Assembly: GCF_001586775.1 (NCBI RefSeq)
Contig: NZ_LQXS01000002.1
Span: 62,001-126,000 of the forward strand
DNA from: Sphingobacterium populi
Lineage (GTDB): Bacteria > Bacteroidota > Bacteroidia > Sphingobacteriales > Sphingobacteriaceae
Length of the DNA stretch: 64,000 bases
Direction of reading: 5' to 3'
Part shown: in pieces, positions 35,735 to 44,754 of the stretch
Layout of the letters: the number at the start of each line of letters is the position of its first letter
Position numbering within the stretch: position 1 is the first letter of the stretch
Program-made: the position numbers and the translations under genes
The notes under the pieces: model-generated
Told to the model about the DNA's origin: nothing
Database searches by the model: none
The model's input: the letters and a program-made list of their open reading frames with translations, nothing else

Positions 35735-38131
35735 ATGAAGATTTCCTATAATTGGCTTAAGAATTTTATCGATATCGCTCCGTATACACCAGACGAGCTG
35801 TCACTAATACTGACCGATATTGGTCTGGAGGTAGAGGCGGTAGACAAGGTGCAAAGTATTCCTGGCGGATTGGAAGGATTACTTGTTGGTGAAGTATTGA
35901 CTTGCGATCGCCATCCAAATGCTGATAAATTGCAAATCACCACTGTGAATGTAGGAGCAGCTGAGCCATTGCATATCGTATGCGGTGCGCCCAATTGTCG
36001 TGCTGGATTGAAAGTAATCGTAGCGCCTCCCGGAGCCGTTTGCCATCCGAGCAGCGGTGAGCCGTTTAAGATTACAAAATCAAAAATTCGTGGTGAAGTA
36101 TCTGAAGGGATGCTGTGTGGTGAAGATGAAGTCGGACTAGGTACATCGCACGCAGGTATTGTCGAATTGCCAGAAGGAACCGTTCCGGGTTTGTTGGTGA
36201 AAGACTTCTACCAGATGGAAGACGATTTTTGTTTTGAAATTGGCCTGACACCCAATCGTGCAGATGCCGCCTCTCATTTGGGTGTTGCGCGAGATCTGGC
36301 GGCATATTTCCGCAAAGAATTGCAACCGATTAATACTGAATCAGTAACAGAATCGCAAGTGGAAGGTACAGCCGTAGTAGTGCTTGCGACAGAAGATGCG
36401 CCGCGCTATGCAGGAATAAATATCAGTGGAATTACTGTAGCCGAATCACCATCTTGGCTGAAAGAGAAATTACAAACTATTGGTGTGCGTCCGATCAACA
36501 ATGTGGTCGACGTTACCAATTATATATTACACGACCTAGGGCAGCCTTTGCATGCCTTTGATCAAGCAAAGATTGCCGGAAACAAAATCGTGGTACGCAA
36601 AGCAAAAGAAGGAGAACTCTTTGTAACACTAGATGAGGTGGAGCGCAAGTTGACTTCTGAAGATCTAGTGATCGCGGATGCCGAAAAGCCAATGTGTATT
36701 GCCGGTGTATTTGGCGGAGCCGAATCGGGCGTGACCGAAACGACAACCGATGTATTTCTAGAATCCGCATACTTCCATCCAGTTACCGTGCGCAAAACAG
36801 CGAAGCGTCATGGTTTAAAAACAGATTCTTCGTTCCGCTTTGAGCGGGGCACCGATCCTAACATGCCAGTAATCGCCTTGAAGAAAGCCGCTGCTTTGAT
36901 TCAAGAAGTAGCTGGTGGACAGGTTTCTTCGGAGATTACAGATTTGTACCCAGCGCCAGTGGAAGCTTTTCGTTTTGAAGTGGCTTACAACCATGTACAA
37001 CGGTTAATCGGGAAAGAAATTCCTAAAGAAGAAATTCGTGAGATCATCCAATCTTTAGGGATCGGTATTGAGCACGAGACAGAAGAAGCTTTGGAAGTGG
37101 CTGTTCCGCCGTTCAAGGTTGATGTGACGCGTGAAGTCGATGTGATCGAAGAAGTATTACGCATCTACGGCTACAATAATATTGAGTTGGGTACACAGAT
37201 CAAAGCATCCTTAAATACCGTTCAAAAACCTGATCGTGAGGTGATTTTGAATCAAGTAGCTGATCTGTTGATTGGCAATGGCTATCGCGAGATTTTGTCT
37301 AACTCGTTGAGCAAGGAAGCATATGCTGAGAATGTAGATACGGCGGTGAAGTTGTTGAATCCGCTCAGCACGGATCTGGATACCATGCGCCAAAACTTGC
37401 TATTCTCTGCTTTGACGGCCGTTTCCTACAATCAAAAACGCAAGAGCGCGGACCTGAAGCTATTTGAATTTGGCAAGTCATATCATTTGGTGGATGATAA
37501 ATATCAAGAGAAACATCATTTGGCGATCGCTATCACCGGCCGGCAGGCGGTGGAGCAATGGAATCATGCAGCAGCTTCTGTAAACTTCTACGATATCAAA
37601 GCTGTGGTAGATGGCATTTTGAAAAGATTGCGCATTGATGGCATCCGCGTGGAAGATAACAAATCTTTGTACTTTAACTATGGACTGACCTACAAGAAGG
37701 GCGAAAAAATTCTTGTGGAATTTGGTGAAGTATCCAAAGCAAATCTTAAAAAAGCGGATGTAGAACGCAGCGTATTCTTCGCCCAATTTGATTGGGATGC
37801 CGTGTTGAAGATGATTAAGAAACAAACAATCAAATTTCAAGATATTTCGAAATTTCCGGCTGTACGGCGCGATTTGGCATTGCTGCTGGACGAAAAGGTA
37901 TCATTCGAACAGCTACGATTGCTAGCACAAAAAACCGAGCGCAAATTGCTCAAAGAAGTTGCAATTTTTGACGTATATAAAGGCGATAAATTGCCTGTGG
38001 GCAAGAAGTCTTATGCACTTAGCTTTACCCTTCAGGATGAGAATCAGACGCTAACGGATAAACAAATTGATGGCGTAATTCAAAAATTAATTACTAACTT
38101 TGAGAAGGAAGTTGGCGCAGAGGTGCGCTAA
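35735..38131 (+). CDS. pheT: Phenylalanine--tRNA ligase beta subunit
   Basis: The beta chain of the heterotetrameric PheRS, ~798 residues. The order is normal: N-terminal MKISYNWLKNFIDI, the EMAP/tRNA-binding domain (LLVGEVLTCDRHPNADKLQI), B3/B4 editing (GLTPNRADAASHLGVARDLA), B5 (IPKEEIREIIQSLG, FKVDVTREVDVIEEVLRIYG), the catalytic-like core and the C-terminal FDX-ACB anticodon-binding domain (KFPAVRRDLALLLDEKVSF). The ATG at 35735 is used, not an upstream TTG. The alpha gene pheS is not adjacent, as is common in Bacteroidota. It is followed by a coiled-coil gene and zapA. Confidence 0.96.
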   Translation: MKISYNWLKNFIDIAPYTPDELSLILTDIGLEVEAVDKVQSIPGGLEGLLVGEVLTCDRHPNADKLQITTVNVGAAEPLHIVCGAPNCRAGLKVIVAPPGAVCHPSSGEPFKITKSKIRGEVSEGMLCGEDEVGLGTSHAGIVELPEGTVPGLLVKDFYQMEDDFCFEIGLTPNRADAASHLGVARDLAAYFRKELQPINTESVTESQVEGTAVVVLATEDAPRYAGINISGITVAESPSWLKEKLQTIGVRPINNVVDVTNYILHDLGQPLHAFDQAKIAGNKIVVRKAKEGELFVTLDEVERKLTSEDLVIADAEKPMCIAGVFGGAESGVTETTTDVFLESAYFHPVTVRKTAKRHGLKTDSSFRFERGTDPNMPVIALKKAAALIQEVAGGQVSSEITDLYPAPVEAFRFEVAYNHVQRLIGKEIPKEEIREIIQSLGIGIEHETEEALEVAVPPFKVDVTREVDVIEEVLRIYGYNNIELGTQIKASLNTVQKPDREVILNQVADLLIGNGYREILSNSLSKEAYAENVDTAVKLLNPLSTDLDTMRQNLLFSALTAVSYNQKRKSADLKLFEFGKSYHLVDDKYQEKHHLAIAITGRQAVEQWNHAAASVNFYDIKAVVDGILKRLRIDGIRVEDNKSLYFNYGLTYKKGEKILVEFGEVSKANLKKADVERSVFFAQFDWDAVLKMIKKQTIKFQDISKFPAVRRDLALLLDEKVSFEQLRLLAQKTERKLLKEVAIFDVYKGDKLPVGKKSYALSFTLQDENQTLTDKQIDGVIQKLITNFEKEVGAEVR

Positions 38132-38160
38132 GTGAAAAACATTTGATATAATCGCAAAAT

Positions 38161-38466
38161 ATGGCTTCATTATCTGCGCAAATGAATCTTATCGTCGAGA
38201 AGGCGACAAATTTAATTCAATTGTGTGAAGCATACCAAGAGGAAAATGACTTGTTGAAGTTGGAGGTCCAATCTCTTCAAGTAGCGCTTGGTACAAGCTC
38301 AGAAAAAGTAAAGCAATTGGAGGAGAAGGTGAAAGCTCTGGCAGTCGCTAAATCTTTTGAAAACTCTGAGGCAGATGCGGCAATAAGTGAAAAAGTACTT
38401 GACACGAAACAAAAAATTAACGATTTTGTACGTGAAATAGATAAATGTATCAATCTGCTGAAATAG
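38161..38466 (+). CDS. Small coiled-coil protein between pheT and zapA (possible ZapA partner)
   Basis: A 101-residue helical protein with heptad-like patterns (LIVEKATNLIQLCEAYQEEN, then SSEKVKQLEEKVKALAVAK) and a conserved tail (KQKINDFVREIDKCINLL). No signal or membrane segment. Its place directly before zapA (46-bp gap) suggests a cell-division helper, perhaps ZapB-like, but sequence similarity to ZapB is not seen. The ATG at 38161 is clear. Confidence 0.75.
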   Translation: MASLSAQMNLIVEKATNLIQLCEAYQEENDLLKLEVQSLQVALGTSSEKVKQLEEKVKALAVAKSFENSEADAAISEKVLDTKQKINDFVREIDKCINLLK

Positions 38467-38512
38467 CCAAAGGCAAGAAGCATGGATAGCATACATTTTT
38501 AAGCTCAAAGTA

Positions 38513-38803
38513 ATGGGAGACATTTCCATAAAAATAAATATCGCAGACCGGGTGTATCCGTTGCGCGTAGAGACGGAAGAAGAAGAGGTGATACGTTACG
38601 CTGCGAAATTGATCAATGAAAAAATAAAAGAATTGCAGGACAATTATGCAGTTCGTGATAAGCAAGATTTGCTATCCATGTGTGTATTACAATATGCTAC
38701 AGGGATGATAAAAGCAGAACGCAATGCGCAAGATCAAGGTCAAGGCATTGAACAATCTGTACACGAATTAGACAAATTGCTGACTGATTTTTTTAATAAA
38801 TAA
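38513..38803 (+). CDS. zapA: Cell division protein ZapA
   Basis: A 96-residue FtsZ-ring-associated protein. The N-terminal globular part has ISIKINIADRVYPLRVETEE, EEVIRYAAKLINEKIKELQ and YAVRDKQDLLSMCVLQYATG; a helical C-terminus (SVHELDKLLTDFFNK) follows. The length is typical. It is followed by a structured RNA region and rny. Confidence 0.93.
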   Translation: MGDISIKINIADRVYPLRVETEEEEVIRYAAKLINEKIKELQDNYAVRDKQDLLSMCVLQYATGMIKAERNAQDQGQGIEQSVHELDKLLTDFFNK

Positions 38804-38843
38804 AAATACGTTCTTTATTTACGGGCTTAAAACGACGAATTTG

Positions 38844-39015
38844 CCGCAGTTAAATTCGGGTTGTCACTATTTTAAACTTAACGCTTCAATATCACGAGCA
38901 AAACAAGATGTAGGCCATTTTGCGAAAGCCATCTAGGTCATGATCATACGCTCAAATCATGTGAATTCGAAGTTTAATAATACATGGAACCTGGTTTTTA
39001 ATTGCGGTTTTTTTT
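38844..39015 (+). ncRNA. ssrS: Probable 6S-like RNA between zapA and rny
   Basis: A ~170-nt element that folds as a rod. The terminal stem CCGCAGTTAAA (38844-38854) pairs with TTTAATTGCGG (38997-39007), then GGTT with AACC, then TTAAACTT (38872-38879) with AAGTTTAA, then a large roughly symmetric internal loop (~16 nt per side), then GAGC/GCTC and a GGC/GCC hairpin. It ends in a T8 run (39008-39015). A long closing stem with a central bubble is the hallmark of 6S RNA, and the zapA-6S neighbourhood is known from other bacteria. Upstream, TTTA and CGAATTTG sit at roughly the right spacing for a promoter. The fold is by eye; no covariance model was run. Confidence 0.55.
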
Positions 39016-39046
39016 GACTGAATTTTAATTATTTACTCTATATAAA

Positions 39047-40606
39047 ATGTATATATCTATCACTATATCCATCATCATATCGCTCGTAATAGGCATCGTG
39101 ATCGGACGATACCTGTTGCAGATGCTACTCAAGAAGCAGGAGCAGGCTGCTAATGAAAAGGCCGAAAGCATCGTCAAAGAAGCCGAAAAACAAGCTGAGC
39201 ATGTTAAAAAACAACGCCAGCTCGAAGCAAAGGAAAAATTCCTCCAATTAAAGGCTGAGCACGAAAAAGAAGTCAGTCAGCGCAATAGTACAGTTGCACA
39301 AAAAGAAAATTCGATCAAACAAAAGGAGCAATCGCTCAACCAAAAGCTGGAGAATGCCAATCGCGATAAGCAAGAGCTCGAAGCTCGTGGTAAAAAGCTG
39401 GAGCAGATGATCGAAATCAATGACAAAAAGCGTGAAGAAGTAGAAGCGTTGAAGAATCAGCATATCAAACAACTAGAAACGATCGCTGGATTGACTGCTG
39501 AAGAAGCAAAAGAACAATTGGTAAGTTCGCTGCGCGAAGAAGCGCGTTCGCAGGCGATCATGCAGATAAAAGATATCGTAGACGAAGCAAAACTCACTGC
39601 GTCCAAGGAAGCAAAAAAGGTCGTTATTCAAACCATTCAGCGTACGGCTACGGAATCTGCCATTGAGAATACCGTGTCGATTTTCAATATTGAAAATGAC
39701 GAAGTCAAAGGACGCATTATTGGACGTGAAGGCCGTAATATTCGTGCATTGGAAGCGGCAACGGGCGTAGAAATCATTGTGGATGATACTCCTGAAGCAA
39801 TTATCCTTTCTGGATTTGATCCAGTGCGTCGCGAGATCGCACGTTTATCGCTTCACCGTTTGGTAACGGATGGTCGTATTCACCCAGCGCGTATCGAAGA
39901 AGTAGTGGCGAAAACACGCTCACAAATCGAAGATGAAATTGTAGAAATCGGTGAACGTACTGCCATTGATTTAGGAATTCACGGATTGCATCCAGAATTG
40001 ATTCGGATGGTTGGTCGTATGCGTTACCGCTCATCTTACGGACAAAACTTGCTACAACACTCACGCGAGGTAGCGAACTTTGCCGCAACAATGGCAGCAG
40101 AATTAGGTCTGAACGTGAAACATGCGAAACGTGCCGGTCTTTTACACGATATTGGTAAAGTGCCCGATGATAATCCAGAACTGCCACACGCTATTTTAGG
40201 TATGCAGTTGGCGGAGAAATATAAGGAGCATCCGGAAGTATGTAACGCGATCGGTGCTCACCACGACGAGATCGAAATGACTTCGATGATCTCGCCAATT
40301 ATTCAAGCTTGTGATGCCATCTCTGGTGCCCGTCCTGGTGCTCGTAGAGAAGTTGTGGAAAGTTACATCAAGCGATTGAAAGAATTAGAGGATCTAGCGC
40401 TTTCATACCCTGGAGTAGAAAAAACCTTTGCTATACAAGCTGGTCGCGAATTGCGCGTGGTCGTAGAGAGTGAAAAAGTAAACGATACGGATGCAGAAAT
40501 TTTGGCAGCCGATATTTCTAACCGTATACAAACGGAGATGACCTATCCAGGTCAGATCAAAGTAACGGTGATACGGGAAACTCGTTCAGTATCATTTGCA
40601 AAATAA
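39047..40606 (+). CDS. rny: Ribonuclease Y
   Basis: A membrane-anchored endoribonuclease starting mRNA decay. 519 residues, usual for the family. One N-terminal membrane segment ([20 protein letters not shown]), a long coiled coil (~30-200), a KH RNA-binding domain ([20 protein letters not shown]) and the HD catalytic domain with [11 protein letters not shown] and [15 protein letters not shown] ending ([16 protein letters not shown]). The C-terminal tail ([20 protein letters not shown]) is conserved. A terminator follows. Confidence 0.97.
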   Translation: MYISITISIIISLVIGIVIGRYLLQMLLKKQEQAANEKAESIVKEAEKQAEHVKKQRQLEAKEKFLQLKAEHEKEVSQRNSTVAQKENSIKQKEQSLNQKLENANRDKQELEARGKKLEQMIEINDKKREEVEALKNQHIKQLETIAGLTAEEAKEQLVSSLREEARSQAIMQIKDIVDEAKLTASKEAKKVVIQTIQRTATESAIENTVSIFNIENDEVKGRIIGREGRNIRALEAATGVEIIVDDTPEAIILSGFDPVRREIARLSLHRLVTDGRIHPARIEEVVAKTRSQIEDEIVEIGERTAIDLGIHGLHPELIRMVGRMRYRSSYGQNLLQHSREVANFAATMAAELGLNVKHAKRAGLLHDIGKVPDDNPELPHAILGMQLAEKYKEHPEVCNAIGAHHDEIEMTSMISPIIQACDAISGARPGARREVVESYIKRLKELEDLALSYPGVEKTFAIQAGRELRVVVESEKVNDTDAEILAADISNRIQTEMTYPGQIKVTVIRETRSVSFAK

Positions 40607-40652
40607 ATCCATTCCGCAGCGTTTTGTAACGTTGTATTTTTTAATAAGATTA

Positions 40653-40688
40653 GTAAGGCAGACCTTTATAAGGTCCGCCTTATTTTTT
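40653..40688 (+). terminator. Terminator downstream of rny
   Basis: AAGGC-A-GACCTT pairs with AAGGTC-C-GCCTT (40655-40679 region), followed by TATTTTTT. Confidence 0.82.
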
Positions 40689-40757
40689 ACCGCCGCTTGA
40701 AAGCATTATCTCAGAAAATTTGGTAATGATCGTTTTAAACAACATACGATTAAATTG

Positions 40758-41972
40758 ATGAAGGAAACAGATCTGGCTGTAGGCAATACAACTGTCGGCT
40801 TATCGCGCACATTAGTCTGGCTGATGGCTATCATATCAGGTCTTGTCGTAGCCAATAATTACTACAATCAACCGCTGTTAGCGCTTATTGCAGACGAGCT
40901 ACATGTTTCGGAGAGTGCGGCAGGAAAAATATCGGTGCTTACGCAAATAGGATACGCTTTGGGATTACTATTAATTGTGCCTTTAGGCGATAAACTTTTG
41001 CGGAAACGACTTATTCTAATAGATTTGGTTTTGGTGATCGCCGCTTTATTGTGGATGACTTTCGCTCGCGAACTATGGATGCTCTATGTAGCAAGTTTGC
41101 TGATTGGAGCAACTTCGGTCATCCCACAATTGTTTGTTCCAATCGCAGCACAGCTTTCAAATGATCAAGAAAAATCTACTAATATCGGATTGGTGATGGC
41201 AGGTTTGCTATTAGGAATTTTGCTTTCACGCTTTTTCGGAGGTATCGTAGGCGATTGGTGGGGTTGGCGTTCTATGTTTGGTATAGCAGCGGGAATCATG
41301 GTTTTCGTATGGTTCATCATTTACAAAATGCTTCCCGAGATACATCCCAATTTTAAAGGTAGCTATAAGCAATTGATGCTTTCCGTGATTGAGTTAGCAA
41401 GGACGCAACCTGTTCTACAGTTGGCGTCTTTTCGCGGTGCTATGGCGTTTGGCTCTATGTCTGCCGTATTTACCACTTTAGTGTTTCATATGGAGCAACC
41501 GCCTTTCCAAGTTGGCGCGTCTGTTGTAGGAAGTTTTGGATTAGCAGGCGCTGTGGGAGCTTTGGCCGCAGCAAAAGTGGGCAAACTCCAAACGGCTATT
41601 GGTACGTATCGTACCATTTTGTATTCATTGCTCGTTTTGATAGGCAGTTGGGGATTTACTTACTTTGCAGGAGAAACTTATTGGGGACTAATTATCGGTA
41701 TCATCCTTTTAGATTTAGGCGTGCAAGGCAGCCATATTATCAACCAAACGGATTACTTTACACTAAAAACAGATGCAGTAAACCGGCTTAATACCGTGTA
41801 TATGGTTTCTTACTTCATTGGTGGATCAATGGGCACGTGGTTAGCTTCGATCGCTTGGCAATATGCCCAATGGGAAGGCGTTTGTGCGGTAGGAGCGACA
41901 TTTGGACTGTTGGGCTTGGTAGCACATTTGCTATTGAGTAGAAAAATACGTTTAGCAGCAATTAAGACTTAA
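40758..41972 (+). CDS. MFS transporter (12-span exporter-type)
   Basis: A 404-residue major-facilitator protein with ~12 hydrophobic segments. VPLGDKLLRKRLILID is the inter-helix loop (GDxxxRK) motif, and GLLLGILLSRFFGGIVGDWWGW is the motif-C-like segment found in drug/H+ antiporters. It belongs to the group with NNYYNQPLLALIADEL at the first span. The ATG at 40758 is preferred to the overlapping TTG. It stands alone; the substrate is unknown. Confidence 0.9.
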   Translation: MKETDLAVGNTTVGLSRTLVWLMAIISGLVVANNYYNQPLLALIADELHVSESAAGKISVLTQIGYALGLLLIVPLGDKLLRKRLILIDLVLVIAALLWMTFARELWMLYVASLLIGATSVIPQLFVPIAAQLSNDQEKSTNIGLVMAGLLLGILLSRFFGGIVGDWWGWRSMFGIAAGIMVFVWFIIYKMLPEIHPNFKGSYKQLMLSVIELARTQPVLQLASFRGAMAFGSMSAVFTTLVFHMEQPPFQVGASVVGSFGLAGAVGALAAAKVGKLQTAIGTYRTILYSLLVLIGSWGFTYFAGETYWGLIIGIILLDLGVQGSHIINQTDYFTLKTDAVNRLNTVYMVSYFIGGSMGTWLASIAWQYAQWEGVCAVGATFGLLGLVAHLLLSRKIRLAAIKT

Positions 41973-41993
41973 ATTATGAACAATAATACATGG

Positions 41994-42025
41994 AGATGCT
42001 CTAAAACTTAAATTCCAGAGCATCT
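41994..42025. repeat. Inverted repeat downstream of the MFS gene
   Basis: AGATGCTCT (41994-42002) and AGAGCATCT (42017-42025) form a 9-bp stem with a 14-nt loop between convergent genes. No T-run follows on either strand, so it is not a normal intrinsic terminator. Confidence 0.4.
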
Positions 42026-42044
42026 ATATGAGATAGTAAATAGC

Positions 42045-42386
42045 TTATCGATCTGACCAAACAGCTAGTTCATTTCCTGATGGATCTAGAAATTGAAAGC
42101 GATGTCCTCCCGGGAAGGAAAAAATATCTTTCGTAATGGTTCCATTGGCTCGCATTACATTCTCTTTTGCTAAAACTAAATCTTCATGGTAAAGCACAAC
42201 TAGCGCCCCATTGATGACATCCTCTTCAGTTTTTTCAAAACCGCCATCTAAGCCGCTTCCTGCAAATGCTACGTAATTAGGACCGTAATCTGTAAAAATC
42301 CATGCGAAAGCCTCGTTGTAAAACGCTTTAATAGCCGATAGATCTTGAGCCTTGAATTCAATGTAGTTGATGTGGTTGTTTTTCAT
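42045..42386 (-). CDS. VOC family protein (glyoxalase-like)
   Basis: A 113-residue vicinal-oxygen-chelate domain. NHINYIEFKAQDLSAIKAFY is the opening strand-helix unit with the FYNEAFAW motif; the end PGGHRFQFLDPSGNELAVW is the usual closing strand of the fold. A single module like this normally dimerises. Metal ligands are partly unclear. Last gene of the Crp-RidA-VOC-lipoprotein-VOC cluster. Confidence 0.88.
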   Translation of the reverse strand: MKNNHINYIEFKAQDLSAIKAFYNEAFAWIFTDYGPNYVAFAGSGLDGGFEKTEEDVINGALVVLYHEDLVLAKENVMRANGTITKDIFSFPGGHRFQFLDPSGNELAVWSDR

Positions 42387-42416
42387 CTTTAAATAAATGA
42401 TGGTCTATTACTGTTC

Positions 42417-42953
42417 CTAATTTCCAAAAGAAACATTTAGATGGTGCTTCTCTGCGTAATCTTGTCCTAAAGTTAGCAGAGTAACATATTTCTCTTCATA
42501 GGCCGATCCATATGTTTCAATAATCTTTTCAGACTCGGCCATGATTTCATTTTCTGCCTGCTTTTGATCACACATTATAGCCAGATTTTTATATTCTTTT
42601 TGATAGACGGGTAGCACAAATTTGAAGAGATCCAAAGCTTTTTCCTTTATAATTTTGCCATCCTCATCTGGAGCTGTACTATCTTCGATCTTTTTTATTG
42701 TCTGCTCGATGTAAGCAATTTTGTTGTCTACAATTTGTTGTGCTTCGTCACCATTATTCTTGGTGCTTGGTATATCCGGAAATTCAACCGTTTCCGCAAT
42801 TAATGATTTGGCAAAACGTTCCGATGCAAATTCATTAAGAATATTCGTATTTAAAACCGTGGTTTGAAAAAATTCATCTGCTGATGGGCGGTTGCAGCTT
42901 GTCAACAAAGTAATCACTAATGTAGTAAAGGATAAAAATAAATTGAATTTCAT
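42417..42953 (-). CDS. Lipoprotein, unknown function
   Basis: A 178-residue protein whose signal peptide ends in a lipobox (ITLLTSC), so Cys20 is lipidated. The mature chain is helical and acidic/lysine-rich (VDNKIAYIEQTIKKIEDST, ENEIMAESEKIIETYG). No known family is recognised. It sits between two VOC genes on the same strand, 30 bp before the second one. Start ATG 42953. Confidence 0.75.
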   Translation of the reverse strand: MKFNLFLSFTTLVITLLTSCNRPSADEFFQTTVLNTNILNEFASERFAKSLIAETVEFPDIPSTKNNGDEAQQIVDNKIAYIEQTIKKIEDSTAPDEDGKIIKEKALDLFKFVLPVYQKEYKNLAIMCDQKQAENEIMAESEKIIETYGSAYEEKYVTLLTLGQDYAEKHHLNVSFGN

Positions 42954-43072
42954 AGGTGTTTATTTGTGTTTAATAGTGTGCTTGGTGTTGATATATGATG
43001 TCGTATAATTTATAGATGCGCAAATAAAATATGGAACAAAAATATGTAGCTTCGTCTCAAAAGATAATAGAA

Positions 43073-43528
43073 TTATGATGCTGATTGCGCCAGCCAATCC
43101 TCGTACGACAATACGCCCAAGTTTGGCTGCGGCTTGCCATCCAGCAAAGCTAAGAACTCTAAAGAATTTCCATCGGGATCATTGAAATAGATCGCTATGG
43201 CAGGCATCCACGAAAAGACCATCGGTTGTACAGAGCCATCTTTTAAAAAGTTATATGGTTGCAACTTGTGATTTTGTAGAAAATCTACAGCCTGATGTAA
43301 TATGAAGTCTTTGTCGCAGTGAAAAGCAAAATGACGTGTATGCACATTATTGGTTTCTTCCCAAAGTCCTAGCATACTAGTTTTGTCATTAGCGGGCATG
43401 TACAGGAACGCGACGCGCCGTTCATCTTCTACATGGCCAATTGTTAAACCCAAAACTTGTGTGTAGAAAGCAATGGCTTTCTCCAAATTACTTACCTGTA
43501 TATGTGTTTCGTAAATTCCCTTTATCAT
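43073..43528 (-). CDS. VOC family protein (glyoxalase/bleomycin-resistance-like)
   Basis: A 151-residue VOC module. It opens with GIYETHIQVSNLEKAIAFYT and closes with AIYFNDPDGNSLEFLALLDG, the standard glyoxalase-fold motifs with HxxV and the late Glu. Residues near RHFAFHCDKDF carry a second His. Function may be dioxygenase, isomerase or binding; it is not determined. It is downstream of ridA in a stress-like cluster. Confidence 0.9.
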   Translation of the reverse strand: MIKGIYETHIQVSNLEKAIAFYTQVLGLTIGHVEDERRVAFLYMPANDKTSMLGLWEETNNVHTRHFAFHCDKDFILHQAVDFLQNHKLQPYNFLKDGSVQPMVFSWMPAIAIYFNDPDGNSLEFLALLDGKPQPNLGVLSYEDWLAQSAS

Positions 43529-43541
43529 CTTTATAAGCGTT

Positions 43542-43563
43542 TAATTGAAATTGTGTTCAATTA
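43542..43563. promoter_or_regulatory. 8-6-8 inverted repeat between ridA and the VOC gene
   Basis: TAATTGAA-ATTGTG-TTCAATTA, perfect arms with a 6-nt spacer; it overlaps the ridA stop codon and lies 13 bp before the VOC start. The geometry is the same as the repeat before ridA (TTGnn-N6-nnCAA core shared). Confidence 0.4.
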
Positions 43564-43974
43564 GATTTTCTGCGCGATGGCATCGATTTCAAAAAGCATG
43601 CCGCTAAGTGCTAATTGTTGTACCGGAATGAGTGTGCTGGTTGGCAGCGCAGTCTTATCCCACATCATGCCTGCTTCCTCACTCCAAATTGCGAGTTTGT
43701 CTGCATTGTGATCTACGATCAACAAAGTAATTTTCACCACGTCCTGCAAATCAAAAGATTGCGCCTCTAACTGTAGTTTTAAATTTTGCAGGGCAGCGCG
43801 CACTTGCGTTCTGAAATCGGGCGAAAGTTCGTGATTACGTCCAGTGCCACCGCTTTGCCCAGATATGAAGCAGATAGCTGCTGGATTCTCGACTTTGATA
43901 CTATGGGCAAATCCATACGGTGTTGGATCAAAAAGTTCCGTTGGATTGCTGGTTTGTCTATTTGTTATACTCAT
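43561..43974 (-). CDS. RidA family protein (YjgF/YER057c/UK114)
   Basis: A 137-residue RidA-family member. AICFISGQSGGTGRNHELSP and TRVQVRAALQNLKLQLEAQ-like positions (FRTQVRAALQNLKLQLEAQS) match the family, as does PTSTLIPVQQLALSGMLFEI near the end. The usual catalytic Arg of the RidA subfamily (near CIR/RVQ) is not evident, so imine deaminase activity is uncertain. It is directly downstream of a Crp/Fnr-type regulator gene. Confidence 0.87.
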   Translation of the reverse strand: MSITNRQTSNPTELFDPTPYGFAHSIKVENPAAICFISGQSGGTGRNHELSPDFRTQVRAALQNLKLQLEAQSFDLQDVVKITLLIVDHNADKLAIWSEEAGMMWDKTALPTSTLIPVQQLALSGMLFEIDAIAQKI

Positions 43975-43976
43975 TG

Positions 43977-43998
43977 CATTTGTCTTTTAGGACAAATG
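43977..43998. promoter_or_regulatory. Perfect 8-6-8 inverted repeat, candidate Crp/Fnr-type operator
   Basis: CATTTGTC-TTTTAG-GACAAATG, just 2 bp upstream of the ridA start and downstream of the Crp/Fnr-type gene. The 22-bp symmetric layout with 6-nt spacer is the layout of Crp-family sites. Confidence 0.5.
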
Positions 43999-44040
43999 TG
44001 GCAAGTAGTACCTACAAAAAAGTATACAAATGTTGAGGTT

Positions 44041-44613
44041 TTAGATTTTTGACTCCTTAATGATTCTACTTAATTGTGTCGACGTGATGCCAAGGTAGGA
44101 GGCGATATGAAGTTTTTTCAGTCGGTTGTACATAGGCAATTCATGGCCTAACTCCCGAAAACGTTCTTTAGCAGTTTTGTTGCGAAGCGCGATTTCAATA
44201 GGCTCCTTTTTCCATACCCAGTTTACTTCCAGATAATGCATGTGAAACAAAGCAATATCGTGGCGTGCGTCGCAAAGCTGGCGAAAGCTTTCCCCTGGAT
44301 ATCGAATAACTTCGCAATCTTCTAGCGCGACAATGGCAAATTGACTAGGTATACCACTGATCATTGCGGCGGTAGACGCGACGAAACTGTGCTCGGCAAA
44401 AAACATTTTGTAACACACATCGCCACTTTCGGTCGTGGCGTAATATCCGACTAAGCCTTCCAAAATAAAATAGATGTATTTCGCGGGTTTGTCAGCAAGT
44501 TGTAAGAAAGCACCTTTCTTCACCGACTGTTTTTTGCAAATCTTCAAAAAAGCCTGTTTGCTGGTTGCGGAAAGTTTCTGATAACGTTCTACTTGTTCGA
44601 TGAAGATGTCCAT
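44041..44613 (-). CDS. Crp/Fnr family transcriptional regulator
   Basis: A 190-residue regulator. Residues ~30-110 form a cyclic-nucleotide-binding-like jelly roll (VKKGAFLQLADKPAKYIYFI, GLVGYYATTESGD), and the C-terminus a helix-turn-helix (IASYLGITSTQLSRIIKES). The ATG at 44613 gives the usual start; the longer frame to 44760 has no support. It has no cysteines typical of Fnr clusters, so it is a Crp-like protein of unknown effector. It is divergent from the response regulator (141 bp). Confidence 0.9.
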   Translation of the reverse strand: MDIFIEQVERYQKLSATSKQAFLKICKKQSVKKGAFLQLADKPAKYIYFILEGLVGYYATTESGDVCYKMFFAEHSFVASTAAMISGIPSQFAIVALEDCEVIRYPGESFRQLCDARHDIALFHMHYLEVNWVWKKEPIEIALRNKTAKERFRELGHELPMYNRLKKLHIASYLGITSTQLSRIIKESKI

Positions 44614-44754
44614 GTACTGGCGAGTATGTATTTCAAAGGTAGGGTATATTTGTATTATTTCGTCCTGTATTAGTATCTTCGTGTATAGCCCAAAGTGAAT
44701 TGTTGCCGTACGTGAGCAACATTCTGCGGTCGTGAACCATATCCCAATCGATCT

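Noticed and set aside
41994..42025. Inverted repeat as an intrinsic terminator
   Set aside because: No T-run follows on either strand and the loop is 14 nt, so it is listed only as a repeat.
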